DNA of 64,000 nt from Pseudanabaena sp. UWO311 (lineage in GTDB: Bacteria; Cyanobacteriota; Cyanobacteriia; Pseudanabaenales; Pseudanabaenaceae), in NCBI RefSeq assembly GCF_006937785.1, contig NZ_SJEE01000001.1, forward strand, positions 248,001-312,000, written 5' to 3'. The notes beneath the pieces were generated by a model. That model made no database searches and was not told the DNA's origin. It saw only the letters and a list, made by a program, of their open reading frames with translations. Positions 35,233 through 42,973 of this stretch are shown piece by piece. How positions within the stretch are numbered: position 1 is the first letter of the stretch; every line of letters begins with the position of its first letter. The position numbers and the translations under genes were made by a program.

Positions 35233-35313
35233 AAACCCAAAATTTTTATTGAAAGTTTTACTTTGTAAAACTTTCAATAAAAATTTTGGGTTTTACTTCA
35301 GCGCTTTGCGCTG
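35233..35313. repeat. 29-bp perfect hairpin plus a small GC-TTT-GC hairpin
   Basis: Arms 35233-35261 and 35265-35293 pair perfectly (outer AAACCCAAAA). A second stem, CAGCGC/GCGCTG, lies at 35299-35313. Both lie in the spacer between divergent argD and the FHA-GAF-cyclase gene, ~35 bases before the latter's ATG. The ORF track's longer reading frame wrongly translates this palindrome. Confidence 0.85.
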
Positions 35314-35347
35314 TAATGATATTGCAGTAGTCGCGGTAGGAAAAAAT

Positions 35348-37030
35348 ATGCCATATATTATTCAAAGTCAAGGTACTCCCCATGAGCGCATCTGCGATCT
35401 ACGACATGGTGTAAATACGATCGGGCGGGGACTAGATAACAGTATCGTCGTCGAAGATGATGCGCGAAGTCTTTCGCGGCATCATGCGGAAATTCAGGTA
35501 ACAGATAAAGGCTTATATGTTACGGACTTGAATAGTAGTAATGGCACTTTTGTTAATCAGGTCAAGATTATCCAACAAAAGTTAAACCATGGTGATTTAG
35601 TTCAGTTTGGTAGTGTCGTATTTAGATTAGTTGACGAGTCACAATCTGCGGATGATTCTGCTAGTCAAAAAGTAGTTCCAAATTCAGGCTTATCGATTTT
35701 AATGAGAGTTTCTCCAGAGAAATCTCGTGTAAATATGCAAGATTTGCTAAAACAGCAGAAGTTAACAACATCAGGCTCAGTGTTGATGATTCAGGGTACA
35801 GACGAGGTACAGAGGACATCAGCAAAGCTAAGAGTTTTACTAGAGGTTAGCCAAGAATTAGCATCTCCTGAAGCTTACTCAGCTCTACCTGAAAAGATTT
35901 TAGAATTATTACTAAAAATCATGTCAGTTGATCGCGCAGTCTTATTATTAGTCGATGAAAAAACTGGACTACTAGAACCAAAAGCCTATAGATTTAGCAA
36001 TCCTAACTCCACAGCCGATCTTGATTTTTATAGTCGTAAAATTACTAATTTTGTATTTCAACAGGGAGATGCGATTATCAGTGATGACGCTTCGCTTGAT
36101 CGCCGTTTTGATAGTTCGCAATCTATCATTCAACAATCGATTCAAGCTGCGATGTGTGCGCCATTAAGACCCAGAGATCAGACAATCGGTGTTCTGTATG
36201 TGGATAATTTATCCCGTGGTCATGCCTACAATAAAGAAGATTTAGAGTTTTTAAGCAGCTTAGCGAATCAGGCTGCGATCGCGATCGAAAATGCTAACCT
36301 CTATCGCAACATGCAATCAGAAGTAATTCGTCGCACTAAATTAGAGCGATTTTTCCCCGCCGCAGTCAGTCAAAAGATCGAAGAAGGTTGGGATCTAAAT
36401 CGGATTATCGAAACGGAAGTGACCGCTCTGTTTTCTGATATTAGTGGGTTCACAGAAATGACTGCACCAATGCAGCCCCGTAAGGTTCTCGAATTTTTGA
36501 ATGAATATTTCAAAGTAATGGTCGAAGATATCGTCTTCCCATTTGGTGGCACATTAGAGAAATATATCGCTGATGCCCTTTTAGCAGTGTGGGGTTCACC
36601 CTATCGAAAAGATGATGATGCAATCATGGCGGTGAATGCTGCGATCGCAATGCAATGGGCGATGAAAGAGTTAAATGAACAGTGGACAGAACAAGGACGC
36701 GATCTGCAAATCCAGATTCACATTGGGCTAAATACGGGGATGGTCGCTGCTGGAAATATAGGATCTGAGAATCTCATTCAGTACACTAATATTGGCGACA
36801 CCATGAATGTGGCGAGCCGAATTTGTACAGCCGCAAAAGCTGGAGAAGTCTTTATTTCTGAAAGTACAAGGACTCATATTGCCATTCATAATCTACCGCT
36901 AGAGAAGCTAGACCTAATTAAGGTGAAAGGAAAAGAAGAGCCATTACAGCTATATCGAGTCCTTTGGGAAAATGTTGATATTAAAGAAATGCTTAGTAAA
37001 ACCAAAACTAGTTTTTCGAGTTTGCCCTAG
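35348..37030 (+). CDS. FHA-GAF-class III adenylate cyclase
   Basis: 560 residues from the ATG at 35348. The ORF-track start at 35249 lies in a palindromic repeat, and the FHA domain begins right after this ATG. Domains: FHA (~24-95, with IGRGLDNSI, SRHHAEI, SSNGTFVN), GAF (~160-325), cyclase (~357-545). The catalytic aspartates are in LFSDISGF and KYIADALLAVW, where the usual Gly of the second motif is Ala. The purine-specifying Lys and Thr fit ATP. The VASR Arg is present. It likely makes cAMP under control of a GAF ligand and a phosphoprotein partner. It is a paralogue of the cyclase at 3793. Confidence 0.9.
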   Translation: MPYIIQSQGTPHERICDLRHGVNTIGRGLDNSIVVEDDARSLSRHHAEIQVTDKGLYVTDLNSSNGTFVNQVKIIQQKLNHGDLVQFGSVVFRLVDESQSADDSASQKVVPNSGLSILMRVSPEKSRVNMQDLLKQQKLTTSGSVLMIQGTDEVQRTSAKLRVLLEVSQELASPEAYSALPEKILELLLKIMSVDRAVLLLVDEKTGLLEPKAYRFSNPNSTADLDFYSRKITNFVFQQGDAIISDDASLDRRFDSSQSIIQQSIQAAMCAPLRPRDQTIGVLYVDNLSRGHAYNKEDLEFLSSLANQAAIAIENANLYRNMQSEVIRRTKLERFFPAAVSQKIEEGWDLNRIIETEVTALFSDISGFTEMTAPMQPRKVLEFLNEYFKVMVEDIVFPFGGTLEKYIADALLAVWGSPYRKDDDAIMAVNAAIAMQWAMKELNEQWTEQGRDLQIQIHIGLNTGMVAAGNIGSENLIQYTNIGDTMNVASRICTAAKAGEVFISESTRTHIAIHNLPLEKLDLIKVKGKEEPLQLYRVLWENVDIKEMLSKTKTSFSSLP

Positions 37031-37050
37031 CATTTGACAGCAATTTCCGA

Positions 37051-37107
37051 TCAAACCCAAATAAATGAAGGCGGCGCTTCGCGCCGCCTTCATTTATTTG
37101 GGTTTGA
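37051..37107. repeat. 27-bp perfect hairpin, apex GCGC-TTC-GCGC
   Basis: Arms 37051-37077 and 37081-37107. The left flank GACAGCAATTTCCGA recurs at 56211. It follows the cyclase stop and precedes the permease gene on the same strand. It may be a terminator. Confidence 0.88.
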
Positions 37108-37273
37108 TGCCCTAAGCAAAACTTTCATTGCTATAGTCACAAAAAAAGTCGGGGATCTGGGCATTTATAGGTTTCTTTCGCTGACCTACTTAAAGTGGCG
37201 CAGCGCTTACACACGAATTTAGATTAATATAGCTGAAGAGTAAATGCCCCAAATTGACTAGCAACTTTGATCT

Positions 37274-38302
37274 ATGACAACTGCAAACCAAGGAAATCGA
37301 TCTTTCTGGCGCTTGATCATAAATGACACCACGGGTTTTGTGGTGAAGCGACTCGGACAGGCAGTTATTGTCGTTTTAGGTGTGTCAATTTTAAGTTTTT
37401 TTGCAATTACTAAGTCCCCTGGTAATTGCTTCTCAGATCTACGAAACAATCCTAATACTCCGAAAAAGACAATCGAGCAGTTGGAAAAGCAACTGAACTA
37501 CGATAAACCTGAAGCAATCCAATATCTTTTGTGGTTGCAGAATACGTTAGGTGGGGATTTAGGAGTGCGTTGCCAAGGTTTAGCACCTGTCACACCGCTA
37601 ATTGTTGAGCGGGCTGGCAATACACTTTTGATGTCTATTGTGTCCCTGCTCACGACATGGCTGTTAGCAATTCCCCTCGGTATTTACAGTGCGGTTAAAC
37701 AAAATACTTGGAGCGATCGCCTAATTCAAATAGTAAGCTACGCTACCCAAGGTTTTCCCAGCTTTGTTTTGGCAATCCTCTTACTGATGTTGGCTCAAAA
37801 TACTGGCTGGTTTCCTGTGGGAGGTATGACGAGTATTAACTTTGCGGAGCTATCTCCTTTTGGGAAGTTTCTCGATATTTCCCACCACATGATTTTGCCG
37901 ATCTTGACTTTGACTGTGGTTAGCTTTGCGGGATTACAAAGAATTATGCGCGGTAGTTTACTGGACGTGTTGCGTCAGGACTATATCAAAACTGCCCGTG
38001 CCAAAGGATTACCAGAGAATAAAGTGATCTACGTCCATGCACTGCGTAATGCGATCAATCCTTTGCTTACTTTATTAGGATTTGAATTTGGGGGACTATT
38101 AGGTGGTGCATTTATTACTGAATTCTTTTTTAGCTGGCCAGGGTTAGGAAAGCTTCTCTTAGATGCAACTAAAGAAAAAGATACTAATCTGGTCATGGCG
38201 GGGCTGATGTTAGGGACTTTGATGCTAGTCGTTGGCAATCTTATTGGTGACTTATTACTCAAAGCCGTCGATCCACGCATCAAGCTTGATGATATGGAAT
38301 AA
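37274..38302 (+). CDS. ABC transporter permease, DppB/OppB type
   Basis: 342 residues with six membrane segments and a large first periplasmic loop. The EAA-type loop near the C-terminal half is ARAKGLPENKVIYVHALRNA, the signature of peptide/nickel permeases. It would form one half of the channel for di- or oligopeptide uptake at the plasma membrane. The partner permease (DppC), ATPases and binding protein are not adjacent, which is common for dispersed cyanobacterial oligopeptide systems. The protein has ~40 residues before TM1, a bit longer than usual. It is followed by a terminator. Confidence 0.9.
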   Translation: MTTANQGNRSFWRLIINDTTGFVVKRLGQAVIVVLGVSILSFFAITKSPGNCFSDLRNNPNTPKKTIEQLEKQLNYDKPEAIQYLLWLQNTLGGDLGVRCQGLAPVTPLIVERAGNTLLMSIVSLLTTWLLAIPLGIYSAVKQNTWSDRLIQIVSYATQGFPSFVLAILLLMLAQNTGWFPVGGMTSINFAELSPFGKFLDISHHMILPILTLTVVSFAGLQRIMRGSLLDVLRQDYIKTARAKGLPENKVIYVHALRNAINPLLTLLGFEFGGLLGGAFITEFFFSWPGLGKLLLDATKEKDTNLVMAGLMLGTLMLVVGNLIGDLLLKAVDPRIKLDDME

Positions 38303-38330
38303 AAAAGCGGCGCAATGCGCCGCTTTTTTA
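38300..38330 (+). terminator. Terminator of the permease gene
   Basis: A 14-bp perfect stem (38300-38313/38317-38330), apex GC-AAT-GC, with T-tracts. It starts on the stop codon and can serve the convergent gene as well. Confidence 0.9.
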
Positions 38331-38346
38331 TTCTCAAAAATTGGTA

Positions 38347-38823
38347 TTAAAGAATATTTGAGATGATGTCAAGAATCACATTTTTAATTGGATCAATCAC
38401 AATCACATTGGAGCCTACGACAATAATATTCGTATTAGCAGGTAAATTGACGTAGTTTACAACAGATACAGGAAGTAAGACTTTCTTAGCGATACCAGGG
38501 GGGAGCCCTTTCCCACGGGCTAGATTTTTCTGAATCCCTGGGGGTAAAGAACTGACTTGAGTGTAGATTTGCTGACGTAACATGTTATTGATTAGATAGC
38601 TATAGGTACTTGTCCCACGGATAATCTCTACGATTTGAGTCCGTTGAATTGTAGTCAGACTGATTGTTTCTATTGATGTGGTCGTCGTGGTTACAGTAGT
38701 TACGGCATCTTTCTCAGGCTTAACTTTATTTGGCTTTTTTGCTTCGACTGTACTAGCTAGTAAAGTGCTGCTCCCCAAAGTTAGAATGCACAGTAATAAA
38801 GCGGATTTTTGCTGCCAGTGCAT
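38347..38823 (-). CDS. Exported RcnB/CigR-like protein
   Basis: 158 residues with a signal peptide (cleavage around STVEA-KK). A Lys-rich then Thr-rich linker is followed by a domain with LPPGIQKNLARGKGLPPGIAKK, and an end with VVGSNVIVIDPIKNVILDII. The repeated LPPG-K motifs and the VIVIDP end match the RcnB/CigR-type family of periplasmic proteins. Members have been linked to metal homeostasis or inner-membrane regulation in enterobacteria, but no role is known in cyanobacteria. It is periplasmic and monocistronic. Confidence 0.75.
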   Translation of the reverse strand: MHWQQKSALLLCILTLGSSTLLASTVEAKKPNKVKPEKDAVTTVTTTTTSIETISLTTIQRTQIVEIIRGTSTYSYLINNMLRQQIYTQVSSLPPGIQKNLARGKGLPPGIAKKVLLPVSVVNYVNLPANTNIIVVGSNVIVIDPIKNVILDIISNIL

Positions 38824-39005
38824 AATTAATCTATCTCCATAGTTTTAAGAGTCAACACAATCTCTCGTTACTACATAGACTCCTAAATTTTTAATTTGTT
38901 CCTTTTAAGACACAAAGACTAGCAATAGCAGAAATGCACAGCTGTAAAGCATGAAGCCATAGCGATAATTGCTAAAATCTATAAAGCTGTCGCTTATGGT
39001 TAGCA

Positions 39006-39653
39006 ATGTTTCCTTTACATGATGATAATCCGACTCAAGATACTTCCATAGTTGTCTATGTGCTGATCTTAATAAATGTGCTTATTTATGGATATCAAGC
39101 TAGTTTGCCAAATTTTCAACTGGGAGAATGGTTTGGAAATTGGGCGCTATTTCCCAAAGAATTAATTGCTAATCCTGCAAAAGGGGCAATTGCACTAGTA
39201 TCATCACAGTTTCTCCATGGCAATATTTTCCATTTAGTTGGGAACATGTGGTTTCTCTATCTATTTGGCAATCATCTCGAAGACCAACTTGGGCATTGGA
39301 AATTTTTGTTTTTTTACTTGTTTTGTGGAGTTGTTGCAGGAGTTGGTCAAGTGATCACTGCACCAATGTCTTTGGTTCCGATGGTGGGAGCTAGTGGCGC
39401 GATCTCAGGTGTAATGGGTGCATATCTAATTCGCTTCCCCCGCGCAAGGATTTTGAGCTTAGTATTTTTAGGTTTTTTTGTAACGGCAATTCCGATTCCT
39501 GCGGCAGTATTTTTGGGACTATGGATTGCAGGTCAAACTGTTTATGCGGCTATGGCGAATCCTAATTTACCAGGGGTGGCTTATTTGGCTCACATTAGCG
39601 GCTTTGCGATCGGAGCGATCGCCATGCTTTTATTCTCAAAACGAAAAAGATAA
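39006..39653 (+). CDS. Rhomboid-family intramembrane serine protease
   Basis: 215 residues with six membrane segments. The catalytic serine lies in GASG (S130), the paired histidine in AHISG (H196), and the HxxxN oxyanion-side motif in HLVGN (H76, N80). All elements needed for proteolysis inside the membrane are present. It is shorter than eukaryotic forms, with no extra cytosolic domain. The substrate is unknown. It is a single gene converging with the NurA-like gene over a shared hairpin terminator. Confidence 0.93.
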   Translation: MFPLHDDNPTQDTSIVVYVLILINVLIYGYQASLPNFQLGEWFGNWALFPKELIANPAKGAIALVSSQFLHGNIFHLVGNMWFLYLFGNHLEDQLGHWKFLFFYLFCGVVAGVGQVITAPMSLVPMVGASGAISGVMGAYLIRFPRARILSLVFLGFFVTAIPIPAAVFLGLWIAGQTVYAAMANPNLPGVAYLAHISGFAIGAIAMLLFSKRKR

Positions 39654-39686
39654 AGGGCGGCGCAAAGCGCCGCCCTTTATCTTTTT
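39644..39686. terminator. Bidirectional terminator between convergent genes
   Basis: A 20-bp perfect stem (39644-39663/39667-39686), apex GCGC-AAA-GCGC, with A- and T-tracts at the ends. It overlaps the last codons of the rhomboid gene and lies 6 bases from the NurA-like stop. Confidence 0.88.
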
Positions 39687-39692
39687 TGTTGG

Positions 39693-40769
39693 TTATGTTG
39701 GCTGAAAATTTGCAGAATCAGCTAAAAATCCGCGTAAACGTCGAGCAATTAATTCACGACTACCCATTCTCCGCCCTAGCTCTTTTTCTAAAGCTCCCAC
39801 TGGTGTAAGATTTTGTGGTGCACGGGGATCGCGAGTGGGATGAGAAGCATATTGGGGAATTAAGTATGTGCTCTGATCAGCGATCACCTTAGCTCGTTCT
39901 AGGGGAATTGCTCCATCTAGGTCAATGCGAATAATTCCATGTAAATCATGATAACCCAGCTTTTTATAGTTCAAATCTTTACTGCCAGATCGCAAATACC
40001 AACTGAGATTCGAGCCATTGCTATTAGAAATCCTAAAAATCGGTGTTCGCTCTCCTACCTTAAGCGATCGCATAACTTGAGCATTATCACCCTTGAGATA
40101 AGCTTTACCCATTGTTTTCACATAGCCCATCGTATCGTAGGGAGTTTGATAAACCCGATAAAGCAAAGGCCCATCGCGAACAATTAGTGTATTTTCTTTG
40201 ATTAATTCTTTATTTAAAGAGAGAGCATTAGCAATCCGCAGTTCTTCGTCGAGCATTTCGCTTTGAACTAATTGAGAAGGAGTATCTGGTTGATTGTTGC
40301 TGCTAGTCAAACAGCGATCGTATTTTAAATCACCTCGACCACTTACAGGACAGGGAATTGATGTTACAGGAGGAGTCAAGTTTCCACCCAGAGCAATAAT
40401 CCTTGTTACTTCTGTCGCTACACATTTTGCTCTACTGATCGTGCGATCGACTAACACGGCTCCCACTGAAATAGTGGCAAATGCACCATACAAAATCTCA
40501 TCATCGCGCCGACCCAAAAAACTAGCATCGAGGCGTAGTCTGCCATCAATGAACAAAATTTGATTAGGAAGTTCGGGTGCGATCTCCGCCCTAATTGGCT
40601 GCCATTCACCATTACCAAACTCAACTTCAGTATTTACCCTGTCACTAGTGGGAATTTCTTCAGGATTAATGCTGACAGGCGCATCATAGCCCATACTCCA
40701 AGGCTCTAAGCGAATATTATACTCGCTCCAAAAATTGTCTGCTATTGGCTTTATAAGGTTAGCAACCAT
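39693..40769 (-). CDS. NurA-like nuclease domain protein
   Basis: 358 residues from the ATG at 40769. The ORF-track start at 40826 adds a hydrophobic Cys-rich leader that I think is not translated. The order of motifs fits the NurA 5'-3' nuclease superfamily: FIDGRLRLD early, LIVRDGPLLYR in the middle, GYVKTMGKAYL, then the charged end YASHPTRDPRAPQNL. NurA with HerA processes DNA ends in archaea and some bacteria. Cyanobacterial homologues are mostly annotated as hypothetical. No HerA-like ATPase is adjacent. The assignment rests on motif order alone. Confidence 0.6.
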   Translation of the reverse strand: MVANLIKPIADNFWSEYNIRLEPWSMGYDAPVSINPEEIPTSDRVNTEVEFGNGEWQPIRAEIAPELPNQILFIDGRLRLDASFLGRRDDEILYGAFATISVGAVLVDRTISRAKCVATEVTRIIALGGNLTPPVTSIPCPVSGRGDLKYDRCLTSSNNQPDTPSQLVQSEMLDEELRIANALSLNKELIKENTLIVRDGPLLYRVYQTPYDTMGYVKTMGKAYLKGDNAQVMRSLKVGERTPIFRISNSNGSNLSWYLRSGSKDLNYKKLGYHDLHGIIRIDLDGAIPLERAKVIADQSTYLIPQYASHPTRDPRAPQNLTPVGALEKELGRRMGSRELIARRLRGFLADSANFQPT

Positions 40770-40860
40770 AGAAATTAAGCTGTACAAATTGGAAAGGATT
40801 ATACATGAGCAAGCCATTAATACCAATAAAACTAAGGTTTAGCTCCATAGGGGCGCAATC

Positions 40861-42324
40861 TTAAGGGCTTTGGGCATTCTTTTTTCGCTTACGTCTCCAC
40901 ACTCTATACACAATCCATCCTCCCAAAATAACTACGATTACTCCAGCAACTTGCAGACCAAAGATTAAAGTAATAGCAGGTTGATGTATCGCCACAAAAC
41001 GACGCTGTGGCATAAAATAGACTTGAACAACGCGCACTAGATCCTGATCCGAGACTTTCTCAATCTCTGTAACATAATCTGGGATGGGTTCCATATCTGA
41101 AAGTATTGCTGACCAATACATCAACGAATCTGCGATCGCGCTGTTACTTTCCCTAGAGATTGACCAAGAGCGAATCAAACTCGTCTTAGCCTCAGCCAAG
41201 CGTTTTGCATCTATTTTTCCTTGACGGACATTCTCGATATAACCATCTATAAGCTGTAAAATCGTATCGCGATGCTTCTCCTCAGAGCGTGTAGTAACAG
41301 CAAAATATCCCACATCACGATAGCTACTGTTAAATGCAGATAGACTGTAAACCAATCCACGCTTTGTGCGGATCTCTTCAGATAGATCTCGACTCATCAT
41401 TTTTGCTAAAACATCGAGACTCCAGCGATCGCTATGTCCATCTCCAACTGTTTGCGTACCAGTGATTAAGCGAATCTGATCATTGAGCATTGGGCCCGCG
41501 ACCTTGACTCGATAACCTCCTTTATCAGCAGAAACTGCTTTATCAATAGCGGCAGGCTCACCCTGCGATCGCAAATCACCAAAGTATTTTGCTACCAAAG
41601 GTCGCAACTGCGACGCTTCAACATTACCGACAACGATGAGAGTCGCATTCTTAGTGTTGTAATGTTGCTTGTAATAATCAAGTAACATATTGCGATCAAT
41701 CCGCTTTAGCGAATCCTCTTCCCCAATAACAGTCATCGTCAAAGTTGAATTTGGAAATAACGCTTTTTCTACCTCACGCCATAGGTCGTAACCATATCCC
41801 CATGCTTCCAATTGGTTAATAAACCATCCATATTGTCCTCCCTTCTCTTGAAAAACTACATGCCGTTCTTTTTCAACCTTATCCACAGGAAATGTCGGAT
41901 AAAAAACTATCTGCGATAGCCAATCCAAAGCGATTTCCACATCAAGATCAGCAACTAAAGCATAAAAGCCAGTTTGCTCTTTATTTGTCCAACCATTCCA
42001 TGACCCACCAATATTTGCGATCGTGTCTTTAACTTGTTCCTCTGTCCAACGCTCTGTACCTGTAAAGACCATATGCTCAACATAATGGGAAATTCCATTG
42101 TTGAGGATTGTCTCATTTCGCGAACCAGTTTGGAGCACGAGATAAACGATCACAGATTTGCTGTCAGGACGATATTGATGCCACACCCGCAGACCATTCT
42201 CTAGTTGATAACGATTTAATGGAACTGAAGAATTCGATTTAGCCTCTAGGACTGTAGGAGCAAAGGCTGCTACAGCGGCTAAAAGAAACAATGGCAGTAG
42301 AACAAAATCGCGAATTAATTTCAT
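40861..42324 (-). CDS. M16 family zinc peptidase with C-terminal membrane anchor
   Basis: 487 residues. There is a signal peptide (to about residue 28), then an M16A peptidase domain with the inverted zinc motif HYVEH (H80, E83, H84) and the third ligand region EKERHVVFQEKGG. The second, inactive-type M16C domain follows. A transmembrane helix (~450-470) is followed by a basic RRKRKK tail. So the enzyme is probably exported and held to the membrane by its C terminus, an unusual layout compared with soluble M16 peptidases. M16 proteins often act in pairs but no partner is adjacent. Confidence 0.9.
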   Translation of the reverse strand: MKLIRDFVLLPLFLLAAVAAFAPTVLEAKSNSSVPLNRYQLENGLRVWHQYRPDSKSVIVYLVLQTGSRNETILNNGISHYVEHMVFTGTERWTEEQVKDTIANIGGSWNGWTNKEQTGFYALVADLDVEIALDWLSQIVFYPTFPVDKVEKERHVVFQEKGGQYGWFINQLEAWGYGYDLWREVEKALFPNSTLTMTVIGEEDSLKRIDRNMLLDYYKQHYNTKNATLIVVGNVEASQLRPLVAKYFGDLRSQGEPAAIDKAVSADKGGYRVKVAGPMLNDQIRLITGTQTVGDGHSDRWSLDVLAKMMSRDLSEEIRTKRGLVYSLSAFNSSYRDVGYFAVTTRSEEKHRDTILQLIDGYIENVRQGKIDAKRLAEAKTSLIRSWSISRESNSAIADSLMYWSAILSDMEPIPDYVTEIEKVSDQDLVRVVQVYFMPQRRFVAIHQPAITLIFGLQVAGVIVVILGGWIVYRVWRRKRKKNAQSP

Positions 42325-42360
42325 GTAGTCACGAATAGGCTGGTATGGTTGGACGATCTG

Positions 42361-42708
42361 TTAGCTCATCTTACCTTTTACTACCAAATACAGTGAACCA
42401 GGGAACCAAAAACCAAGAGTAACAGGAAATTGAGCAAAATCACCTCTACTACCACCTTCTATAAGATTAAATATGCAACTTGCTATTCCGATCACTCCGA
42501 TAATTCGCAAGGTTACAGGTCGAGCTACGGGAAGGAAACAGGTAATGACAATCGTAGCGAGAATGCCAAAGATCAAAACACCACCTGCAATGAATTTAGG
42601 GCGATGTTCAGGTGATAAAGCTGCAAATCTCTCTGGTTGTGACATAAAGAATATCGTGCCTGCCACGATAGTAAGAATACCAAGAATATTCCAAGTCGTT
42701 TTACTCAT
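42361..42708 (-). CDS. Small integral membrane hypothetical protein
   Basis: 115 residues with four hydrophobic segments (~8-24, ~38-58, ~66-84, ~95-110) joined by short polar loops. I do not recognise a family. Its stop lies 36 bases from the M16 start, so it is probably in an operon with the peptidase and upstream of it. Confidence 0.65.
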   Translation of the reverse strand: MSKTTWNILGILTIVAGTIFFMSQPERFAALSPEHRPKFIAGGVLIFGILATIVITCFLPVARPVTLRIIGVIGIASCIFNLIEGGSRGDFAQFPVTLGFWFPGSLYLVVKGKMS

Positions 42709-42838
42709 GATAGGAACTCCAAAAAAACAGTGCTAAATCTATTTCTCCGCCTATTATGCAAGCTCTCTCGACTAGAGGAGATGATCTCTATCTGTCTAAA
42801 TTTGTGTTCTTCAACATACATAACTGTGATCAAGATCG

Positions 42839-42887
42839 GGAAGCAGTTTTTGTGGCGCGGCTTCGCCGCGCCACAAAAACTGCTTCC
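42839..42887. repeat. 23-bp perfect hairpin, apex GGC-TTC-GCC
   Basis: Arms 42839-42861 and 42865-42887. It lies in the spacer between the divergent small membrane gene and the pentapeptide/TerB gene, so it is not a terminator of either. Confidence 0.88.
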
Positions 42888-42973
42888 TGATTTTACTGTT
42901 AGCCAATTACTGGGAACGACAGCCGTATGGTAATAAATAGTATTACCTATTGCTGATTTTGACTGGGACTAAC

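Noticed and set aside
37034-37222. 62-aa ORF after the FHA-GAF-cyclase gene
   Set aside because: Most of it is the translation of the palindrome at 37051-37107; no ribosome site or motif.
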